Positions 33,314 through 39,831 of a stretch of DNA of 39,831 nt are shown piece after piece (the stretch's first letter is position 1; every line of letters begins with the position of its first letter). A program made the position numbers and the translations under genes. The DNA is from Bacteroidota bacterium (GTDB lineage: Bacteria; Bacteroidota; Bacteroidia; Bacteroidales; Bacteroidaceae). Location: the NCBI GenBank assembly GCA_023415545.1, contig JAEZKJ010000047.1, forward strand, positions 1 to 39,831, in the 5' to 3' direction. The notes below the pieces were generated by a model, which had not been told where the DNA came from, ran no database searches, and saw only the letters and a program-made list of their open reading frames with translations.

Positions 33314-34474
33314 ATGTATAATGAGTTTTTTTACTCTAATGAAAGAAAAGGATTGTGGACCAAAGAGATGCTTCTCTTATCTTTGTCTAACCTTTTTTTG
33401 TATATTTCATTATACATTTATCTCCCTACTTTACCTTTTTGGCTGTCGGATAAATATGATTGTTCATTAATACAGGGAACATTAGTTTTGGCAACTTTTG
33501 CAGTAGCCATATTTATTCCTGGACCATTTAACAACTATCTACTTGATGCTTTTAAAAGAAAGAATGTTGCCTTTTGGTCTTCAGCTTTTTTATCTATGGC
33601 AGCTATAGGGTATTTGGGAGCTACATCTTTAATCATCGTTCTAGCCTTGAGAATTATTCAAGGTTTACTATTCAGCATTATTACTACCACAACAAGTAGT
33701 ACGTTAGTAATAGATGTTACTCCAACCACTAAAAGGACTTTAGCCAATCTCTTTTTTACTCGTATAGGTAGATTTGGTATGATAATAGGAGTTATCGTAG
33801 GTGTATATCTTTATAATATCTATGACATGATATTAGTATTCTATATAAGTGCCGCCTTAACTTTATTATCGGGCATATTAGTTCTTTTTATTAGAGTACC
33901 TTTTAGAGCGCCTTTAAAACCATCACTTTTATCATTAGATAGATTTTTGCTCCCCAGAGTTTTACCGGCAGCCTTTAATATGATTGCTTGTCCAATTATT
34001 ATTGGTATTTTAATAACTATTGTTGAGCTTAATGTCTACTTTTTATTTTTAATTTCAGGATTTATTTTGGGTTTCGTTTTAGTACATATACTTTTTAAAA
34101 ATCTTGAAAGTAAAAGAGAGTTGGAAATGAGTACATTATTTTCAATAATTGGTTTTTTAATGTTCACATTTACCTCATCTATCTTTATTTCTTTAGCCGG
34201 TTTTATCCTTCTTGGCATTGGATTAAGTATTTCGGCTAATAGGTTTTATGTGATGATTATTAGCTTGCCGCATCATTGTGAACGTGGCTCAGCAAACAAT
34301 ACATACAATTTAATTTGGGAATTAGGTATATCAACCGGTGTTGTTATAGGTTTTTATTTCGATGGACTTGATACAACTAAATTTTTTATATCTATTTCTA
34401 TAATGTTAATATCACTATTAGTTTATGAATTCAAAATTCACAAGTGGTATTATAGATTAATGGACGATAAATAA
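33314..34474 (+). CDS. MFS transporter
   Basis: A 386-residue major facilitator with about eleven to twelve helices in two halves. The loop between helices 2 and 3 reads FNNYLLDAFKRKN, a variant of the MFS motif A. IIQGLLFSIITTTTSSTLVID and ANLFFTRIGRFGMIIGVIVG are the helix 4-5 region typical of drug/metabolite exporters. The substrate is unknown. The gene sits 19 bases after panB and 17 before ettA, so co-transcription is likely, though a functional link to pantothenate is only a guess. Confidence 0.82.
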   Translation: MYNEFFYSNERKGLWTKEMLLLSLSNLFLYISLYIYLPTLPFWLSDKYDCSLIQGTLVLATFAVAIFIPGPFNNYLLDAFKRKNVAFWSSAFLSMAAIGYLGATSLIIVLALRIIQGLLFSIITTTTSSTLVIDVTPTTKRTLANLFFTRIGRFGMIIGVIVGVYLYNIYDMILVFYISAALTLLSGILVLFIRVPFRAPLKPSLLSLDRFLLPRVLPAAFNMIACPIIIGILITIVELNVYFLFLISGFILGFVLVHILFKNLESKRELEMSTLFSIIGFLMFTFTSSIFISLAGFILLGIGLSISANRFYVMIISLPHHCERGSANNTYNLIWELGISTGVVIGFYFDGLDTTKFFISISIMLISLLVYEFKIHKWYYRLMDDK

Positions 34475-34491
34475 ATATATTATAAAAGAAT

Positions 34492-36177
34492 ATGGCAGAC
34501 GATAAGAAAATTATTTTTTCAATGGTAGGCGTAAGCAAAGCCTTCCAAGCGAATAAACAGGTATTAAAAAACATCTACCTATCCTTTTTCTATGGAGCAA
34601 AGATTGGTATTATCGGTCTTAATGGATCGGGTAAATCTACTTTGCTTAAGATTATTGCAGGATTAGAGAAGAGTTATCAAGGTGAAGTTGTTTTCTCACC
34701 AGGTTATTCTGTTGGTTACCTGGCTCAGGAACCACATCTTGACGATACAAAAACCGTAAAAGAGGTTGTTATGGAGGGTGTTCAAGATATCGTAGACACT
34801 CTAGCTGAATACGAAGAGATAAACAATAAATTTGGTCTTCCTGAATATTATGAAGATCAAGATAAAATGGATGCTCTTTTTGCTCGTCAAGCTGAATTAC
34901 AAGATAAGATTGATGCTACTGATGCTTGGAATCTAGATAGCAAACTAGAAAGAGCTATGGATGCATTAAGATGCCCACCAGAAGATCAGCCTGTTAAGAA
35001 CCTATCCGGGGGTGAACGTCGCCGTGTAGCTCTTTGTCGTCTTCTTCTTCAAAAACCTGATATCCTTCTTTTGGATGAGCCTACCAACCACCTTGATGCT
35101 GAGAGCATCGATTGGTTAGAGCAACATCTACAACAATATGAAGGAACTGTTATTGCTGTAACCCACGACCGTTACTTCCTTGATCACGTAGCTGGTTGGA
35201 TTCTTGAACTTGACAGAGGTGAAGGTATTCCTTGGAAAGGAAACTACTCAAGTTGGCTTGAACAGAAAACCAAGAGAATGGAGATGGAGGAGAAAGTTGC
35301 AAGTAAACGTAGAAAGACTCTAGAAAGAGAACTTGATTGGGTACGTATGGCTCCTAAAGCACGTCAAGCTAAAGGTAAAGCTCGTCTAAACTCATACGAC
35401 AAACTTATAAATGAGGATGTTAAAGAGAAAGAAGAGAGACTTGAAATATTCATTCCTAATGGTCCACGTCTGGGTAATAAAGTCATTGAATCAATTGGTG
35501 TATCAAAAGCCTTTGGTGAGAAACTTCTATTCGATAATCTAAACTTTATGTTACCACCAAATGGTATTGTTGGTGTTATTGGTCCTAATGGAGTTGGTAA
35601 GACCACTTTATTCCGTTTGATTATGGGATTAGAGAAGGCTGATGGTGGTACTTTTGAAGTTGGTGAAACAGTAAAACTTGCATATGTTGACCAGCAACAT
35701 AAAGATATCGATCCTGAAAAATCAGTTTACCAGGTTATAAGTGGAGGTAATGATTTAATTCGTATGGGAGGAAGAGATATTAATGCTCGTGCTTACCTAA
35801 GTCGATTCAATTTCTCCGGAGCAGACCAGGAAAAACTTTGTGGTATGTTATCAGGTGGTGAGCGAAACCGTCTTCATTTAGCTATGGCATTGAAAGAGGA
35901 GGGTAACGTACTTCTTCTTGATGAGCCAACCAATGATATTGACGTTAACACACTTCGTGCCTTAGAAGAGGGTCTTGAAGATTTCGCAGGATGTGCAGTT
36001 GTTATCAGCCACGACCGTTGGTTCCTTGATAGAATATGTACTCATATCCTTGCTTTTGAGGGAAATAGTGAAGTATTCTTCTTCGAAGGATCGTACACCG
36101 AATATGAGGAGAACAAGATGAAACGTTTGGGTCAAGAGGAACCAAAAAGAGTTCGTTATCGTAAACTTATGGAATAA
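34492..36177 (+). CDS. ettA: Energy-dependent translational throttle protein EttA (ABC-F)
   Basis: A 561-residue soluble tandem ABC ATPase that binds the ribosomal E site and couples translation to the ATP/ADP ratio. The first nucleotide site has Walker A GLNGSGKST (42-50), signature LSGGERRRVALCRLLL and Walker B LLLDEPTNHLD; the second has GPNGVGKTT (364-372), LSGGERNRLHLAMAL and LLLDEPTNDIDV. The arm (about 95-145) and the basic linker between the domains (about 250-310, KRMEMEEKVASKRRKTLERE) fit the EttA subgroup. It has no membrane domain. A terminator follows. Confidence 0.93.
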   Translation: MADDKKIIFSMVGVSKAFQANKQVLKNIYLSFFYGAKIGIIGLNGSGKSTLLKIIAGLEKSYQGEVVFSPGYSVGYLAQEPHLDDTKTVKEVVMEGVQDIVDTLAEYEEINNKFGLPEYYEDQDKMDALFARQAELQDKIDATDAWNLDSKLERAMDALRCPPEDQPVKNLSGGERRRVALCRLLLQKPDILLLDEPTNHLDAESIDWLEQHLQQYEGTVIAVTHDRYFLDHVAGWILELDRGEGIPWKGNYSSWLEQKTKRMEMEEKVASKRRKTLERELDWVRMAPKARQAKGKARLNSYDKLINEDVKEKEERLEIFIPNGPRLGNKVIESIGVSKAFGEKLLFDNLNFMLPPNGIVGVIGPNGVGKTTLFRLIMGLEKADGGTFEVGETVKLAYVDQQHKDIDPEKSVYQVISGGNDLIRMGGRDINARAYLSRFNFSGADQEKLCGMLSGGERNRLHLAMALKEEGNVLLLDEPTNDIDVNTLRALEEGLEDFAGCAVVISHDRWFLDRICTHILAFEGNSEVFFFEGSYTEYEENKMKRLGQEEPKRVRYRKLME

Positions 36178-36203
36178 TTTTTATTTTATATAATAATTTA
36201 ATT

Positions 36204-36232
36204 AAAGGTGGCCTAATAGGTCACCTTTTTTA
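36204..36232 (+). terminator. Terminator of ettA
   Basis: The arms AAAGGTGGCCT (36204-36214) and AGGTCACCTTT (36218-36228) pair with a single G-T wobble around the three-base loop AAT, followed by a T-run. Confidence 0.9.
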
Positions 36233-36447
36233 TTTATAATCAAATCAAACAGTCACATCAATCAAACCTCATTATCCTTTTCAAACTTTATTATGGTGAA
36301 CATAAAACTTGACAGATACTTAATCTATATTGTGCTGCATCATATTTAAACTACTAATAAAACATTTTACATTGCTATTCATCTTATTAAACAAATAAAT
36401 GTTTAAAATTGTAATCTTTATGTAACATTTATACAGATTTAATTACT

Positions 36448-36455
36448 TATATTTG
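36448..36455 (+). promoter_or_regulatory. -7 box for the TonB receptor operon
   Basis: TATATTTG fits the consensus. No TTTG occurs at N19 upstream. The predicted leader is long (about 175 bases), which is compatible with post-transcriptional control. Confidence 0.4.
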
Positions 36456-36528
36456 CATTGAATTAACAACAATAACATAATTTATTTAATGAATTATAGT
36501 AAAAATATTGTACTAGACATTTGAAAAC

Positions 36529-36550
36529 ATTCAACATATATATGTTGAAT
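36529..36550. repeat. 22-bp perfect palindrome in the receptor leader
   Basis: A perfect dyad with half-site ATTCAACATAT. It lies between the -7 box and the start codon, so it would form an RNA hairpin in the leader or serve as an operator. No T-run follows, so it is not an intrinsic terminator. Confidence 0.6.
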
Positions 36551-36637
36551 AGTAACAATGATATGTGCTTATGATAGAATAATTAGAGATAAAACATTTA
36601 ATCACAAACTATTATTTAATTAAATCACAAACAAATT

Positions 36638-39232
36638 ATGAGAAATCATCTAAAGCATTTTCTCCTATTAGCAATATTTGTTTTTGCCGGTATTGCTACT
36701 GCTGTTGCACAAGGAACAGTAAAAGGTAGAGTGATAGATGCAGACACAAAAGAACCATTGATTGGTGCTACAGTAACTGTTAGTGGTACTACTATTGGTA
36801 GTGTAACTGATATTGATGGAAACTTTACTTTAAAAGTTACAACATCAAAAGCTACCTTGTTATTTAAATATTTAGGCTATGTAGACATTACACAGCAAGT
36901 AAAATGTAATAATACAGTTAACTTGGGTGATATAAACATGTCGGCTGATGCAGTGAATTTACAGGAGGTAAGTGTTATTGCTTCAATTATTAAAAATGAC
37001 AGACAAACTCCAATTCCTATTTCAAACGTGAAATTGGCTACTATCGAAGAAAAGATTTCGAACATTGAGTTTCCTGAACTTTTGAAATCTACTCCATCTG
37101 TATATGTAACAAGAGAGAGTGGTGGTTATGGTGATTCACGTATCAATATGCGTGGTTTCGACTCTTCTAACCTTGGTGTTTTGATTAATGGTGTGCCTAT
37201 CAATGGCATGGAGAATGGTAAAGTATATTGGTCAAACTGGTCAGGTCTTTCTGATGTTAGTCAGTTCATCCAGGTTCAAAGAGGTCTTGGAGCTTCTGCT
37301 TTAGGTATTTCTTCTGTCGGTGGTACAATGAACATGGTTACTAAATCGACTGAGGCTAAAAAAGGTGGTTCAGCTTATATAGGTCTTGGTAATGACGGAT
37401 TCCGTAAATATTCTGTTTCAGTATCTACCGGTTTGATGGATAACGGATGGGCTATCACATTCATGGGAGCTTTAAACAGAGGTGATGGATATATTAAAGG
37501 TACAAACTATGAAGGCTGGACATACTTTGGAAATATTTCTAAAGTTATTAATGCTAATCATAAATTATCATTAACAGCATTTGGTGCTCCACAATGGCAC
37601 AATCAACGTGGAACAATGCACTACATAGAGGATTATAAGAATAATCGCTATGGTGGTCGTTTCAGTAACAGCTATGGTTACATTAATGGTGAAGTTGTGG
37701 GAACAGGTTATGGTTATAACTATTACCACAAACCACAAATTTCATTAAATCATTCATGGACTATTGATGAAAATAGCTCTTTGGCAACATCTGTATATGC
37801 ATCTCTATCATCCGGTGGAGGACGTCGTGTACGTGGTGCGCATAGTGAGTGGTTGACTATTGATAATAATACCGGTCGTCCAAAAGATGGTGCAAAAATG
37901 ACTAACGATGGTCTTATTGATTATGAAAGTGTTATTGCTGCAAATGCTAACTCTTTAAACGGATCACAAGCTATCTTTACTAATGCAGTAAATGATCATG
38001 ATTGGTATGGTGCATTATCATCTTATAAAAACAGAATAAATGAAAAACTAACTTTCACAGGTGGTATTGACCTTCGTTACTATAAAGGTTATCATACAGA
38101 ACAAATTGATAACTTATTAGGTGGAGAATATTTCTTACAACAATCACCTCTTGCTTTCCAAACTAAGAATCAGTTATTGAAAGTTGGTGATTATACAAAC
38201 TATTATAGTATTGGTGAAATTCTTTGGGGTGGAACTTTTGCACAACTTGAGTATAACACTGATAAATGGTCAGGTTTCCTTTCCGGTTCTATTACAGATG
38301 AAGCATATCGTTATGAAGATAGAGGAGGAACCGGTAAAATATATACACGTGAAGATAACCCATTAAGCCGTGTATCTGATTTTAAACATTTCTTGCCTTG
38401 GAGTGTTAAAGGAGGTTTCAACTATAAATTTAATGATAACCATAATGTATTCATTAATGCAGGTTATATGACTCGTGCTCCTTTCTTCAATAGTGTATTC
38501 CCTAACAATACAGTTGAAGTTAATGAAGGTGCAAAATATGAGAAGATTATGACATTTGAATTAGGTTATGGTTTCAGCACTGAGCAGTTAAATGTAGCTC
38601 TTAATGGATATTACACTAAATGGATGGACAAAGCTCTTCGCCGTACAATTGGACAGGAGGTAGCTAACTTGACCGGTTTGGATGCACTTCACATGGGTAT
38701 TGAATTGGAAGCAACTTATAAACCAATTGAGTCGCTTGAACTTAAAGGAATGTTCTCTTTAGGTGATTGGAAATGGTGTGATGACATCAACTTCACTTTA
38801 TATGATGAGATGAATAATCCTATTGGATCATATAATGCATATATTAAAGATGTCCACGTTGGTAACTCTGCACAGCTTACATCAGCATTCAGTGCTTCAT
38901 GGACTCCATTTAAAGGTTTTAAAATTTATGGTGACTACACATTCTTTGGTAAAAACTATGCAGACTTCGATCCTCAGAACCGTGTAAATATCAAAGATGC
39001 AGGCATTGATGCTTGGCAACTTCCTGATTATGGTACTATAGATTTGGGTATGAATTATCGTTTCAACATAAGTAAAGATGTACGTATGGTTATATATGGT
39101 AACGTACAGAATCTATTGAATACAGAGTATGTTGCTGATGCTAAAGATGGTGCAAATCACGATTGGAAATCAGCATTGGTTTACTATGGTTTTGGAACAA
39201 CATGGTCAACAGGTTTCAAAGTAATTTTCTAA
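36638..39232 (+). CDS. TonB-dependent receptor with carboxypeptidase-like domain
   Basis: An 864-residue outer-membrane active transporter. The signal peptide spans about 1-24 (IATAVAQ). A carboxypeptidase-regulatory-like domain covers about 26-110, from GTVKGRVIDADTKEPLIGAT. The plug domain follows (about 125-240), with RINMRGFDSSNLGVLINGVP and GLGASALGISSVGGTMNMV. The barrel starts after ~245 and ends WSTGFKVIF, with a C-terminal Phe. The length is below that of most SusC proteins, and no SusD is next, so the cargo is uncertain (vitamin, iron complex, peptide or glycan). It is probably co-transcribed with the lipoprotein gene 21 bases downstream. Confidence 0.9.
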   Translation: MRNHLKHFLLLAIFVFAGIATAVAQGTVKGRVIDADTKEPLIGATVTVSGTTIGSVTDIDGNFTLKVTTSKATLLFKYLGYVDITQQVKCNNTVNLGDINMSADAVNLQEVSVIASIIKNDRQTPIPISNVKLATIEEKISNIEFPELLKSTPSVYVTRESGGYGDSRINMRGFDSSNLGVLINGVPINGMENGKVYWSNWSGLSDVSQFIQVQRGLGASALGISSVGGTMNMVTKSTEAKKGGSAYIGLGNDGFRKYSVSVSTGLMDNGWAITFMGALNRGDGYIKGTNYEGWTYFGNISKVINANHKLSLTAFGAPQWHNQRGTMHYIEDYKNNRYGGRFSNSYGYINGEVVGTGYGYNYYHKPQISLNHSWTIDENSSLATSVYASLSSGGGRRVRGAHSEWLTIDNNTGRPKDGAKMTNDGLIDYESVIAANANSLNGSQAIFTNAVNDHDWYGALSSYKNRINEKLTFTGGIDLRYYKGYHTEQIDNLLGGEYFLQQSPLAFQTKNQLLKVGDYTNYYSIGEILWGGTFAQLEYNTDKWSGFLSGSITDEAYRYEDRGGTGKIYTREDNPLSRVSDFKHFLPWSVKGGFNYKFNDNHNVFINAGYMTRAPFFNSVFPNNTVEVNEGAKYEKIMTFELGYGFSTEQLNVALNGYYTKWMDKALRRTIGQEVANLTGLDALHMGIELEATYKPIESLELKGMFSLGDWKWCDDINFTLYDEMNNPIGSYNAYIKDVHVGNSAQLTSAFSASWTPFKGFKIYGDYTFFGKNYADFDPQNRVNIKDAGIDAWQLPDYGTIDLGMNYRFNISKDVRMVIYGNVQNLLNTEYVADAKDGANHDWKSALVYYGFGTTWSTGFKVIF

Positions 39233-39253
39233 TATCTAATCATCAATAGAAAT

Positions 39254-39831
39254 ATGAAATTAAAGTATAATATATTAGCATTATCTCTATTTGGAGCAAT
39301 TGCTACGGCTTGTGATCCAATGGATGAAATTTATAATAATCTTGATGCTCAAGGTACTGTTGTTTCTAAAACTATGGAAGAGTATGTCCTAACAGAAGCT
39401 GATTACGCTTCTATTAGTACTGCTGCCGGAAAGGTTGCAACAACAGATGAAGAGAAAGCTCTGGCAAAGGCAGTTAAAACAGATCTTGCTTTAAATGAAT
39501 TTGCTACAGCCGATAAATTTGTTCCATCTATTATCGCTAATCTTCTTCCTTCATGGGGAAAAGGTTCGTCTGTAGGTGTAACATACAACTATCAGAATTC
39601 ACCGGCAGATTATGTTATTGAATATAGAACAGCAACTTCTACTTCATTAACAAATAATGTTTACGCTTCTATCTGGGGTGATGGTTCTCCAATTAAATTC
39701 CTTACTCCTGCTCATTCTCCTGAAACTGTTATCCCAGCTTTTCTACTTGAACAGTACGCTGAAGCAGCTGATGGTGACTTAGTATTGGTAGATTATAAAT
39801 ATGATTCTAAAGAGCCTGAATATTCAGGTAA
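39254..39831 (+). CDS. Lipoprotein partner of the TonB receptor, N-terminal part
   Basis: The frame is open from the ATG at 39254 to the window edge (192 codons). The N-terminus is a lipoprotein signal (LSLFGAIATAC, lipidated Cys20), so the protein is probably surface-exposed or attached to the outer membrane. The mature part has the motif VLTEADYASIS, often seen near the start of large lipoproteins that follow TonB receptors in Bacteroidota, then LPSWGKGSSVGVTYNY and repeated short strands. It has no resemblance to SusD in the visible part. It is likely the substrate-binding or processing partner of the receptor. The end and full domain content are outside the window. Confidence 0.75.
   Translation, partial: MKLKYNILALSLFGAIATACDPMDEIYNNLDAQGTVVSKTMEEYVLTEADYASISTAAGKVATTDEEKALAKAVKTDLALNEFATADKFVPSIIANLLPSWGKGSSVGVTYNYQNSPADYVIEYRTATSTSLTNNVYASIWGDGSPIKFLTPAHSPETVIPAFLLEQYAEAADGDLVLVDYKYDSKEPEYSG

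Larger units (their letters stand above)
36178..36637. other. Long leader region before the TonB-dependent receptor
   Basis: 460 bases without a gene. Contents are the ettA terminator (36204-36232), a -7 promoter box TATATTTG (36448-36455) that would give a leader of about 175 bases, and a 22-bp perfect palindrome at 36529-36550. The rest is AT-rich with nothing else recognised. Confidence 0.65.

Noticed and set aside
36638..39831. SusC/SusD polysaccharide utilisation pair
   Set aside because: The receptor is too short for most SusC proteins and the visible part of the partner lipoprotein does not look like SusD.

Overview
The window looks like a chromosomal segment from a low-GC member of the Bacteroidales (phylum Bacteroidota). 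This rests on several points: a 286-residue primary sigma factor lacking region 1.1; repeated promoters of the Bacteroidota type (TTTG-N19-TAnnTTTG); a DUF4492-cydA-cydB cluster; a TonB-dependent receptor with an N-terminal carboxypeptidase-like regulatory domain followed by a lipoprotein; and an extracytoplasmic clostripain-type lipoprotein. I see no phage, insertion sequence, CRISPR array, tRNA or rRNA. It is mostly housekeeping and cell-envelope DNA.

Layout. 1-1563: the end of an anaerobic C4-dicarboxylate transporter and a convergent dicarboxylate/amino-acid:cation symporter. 1656-5301: the oxidative pentose phosphate operon (gnd, zwf, pgl). 5302-5885: a non-coding stretch with decayed 87-89 bp tandem repeats. 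5886-8237: a four-gene ECF sigma operon (sigma, membrane-anchored probable anti-sigma, small exported protein, beta-barrel protein). 8346-11389: a small charged protein, an integral membrane acyltransferase, a flavodoxin/ferredoxin fusion and a membrane PH-like protein. 11561-13927: a secreted family 31 glycoside hydrolase. 13928-15117: non-coding, but with a convincing minus-strand small-RNA gene. 15118-18011: DUF4492 and cytochrome bd oxidase. 18012-18814: non-coding, with a second probable small RNA and several palindromes. 18815-22627: an acyltransferase, then an XRE-cupin regulator and an AMP-forming acyl-CoA ligase in one operon. 22881-25289: riboflavin synthase, a YihY-type membrane protein and RNase P RNA. 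25560-28113: HtrA protease and RpoD. 28251-30317: a secreted protein, a clostripain-like lipoprotein protease and a convergent small lipoprotein. 30410-36177: an Nramp transporter, then HAD hydrolase, panB, an MFS transporter and ettA. 36638-end: a TonB-dependent receptor and its lipoprotein partner, cut by the window edge.

How the genes fit together. The pentose phosphate operon supplies NADPH and pentoses. Cytochrome bd gives oxygen scavenging or nanaerobic respiration, and the dicarboxylate carriers fit fumarate/succinate metabolism. HtrA, the ECF operon, the TonB receptor and the clostripain lipoprotein belong to the envelope.

The most interesting signals are non-coding: two probable small RNA genes (about 14300-14406 minus and 18145-18208 plus), each with a good promoter and an intrinsic terminator, and the tandem repeats behind pgl. 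I found no clearly new multi-protein system. The ECF operon and the clostripain pair are the protein loci of least certain function.
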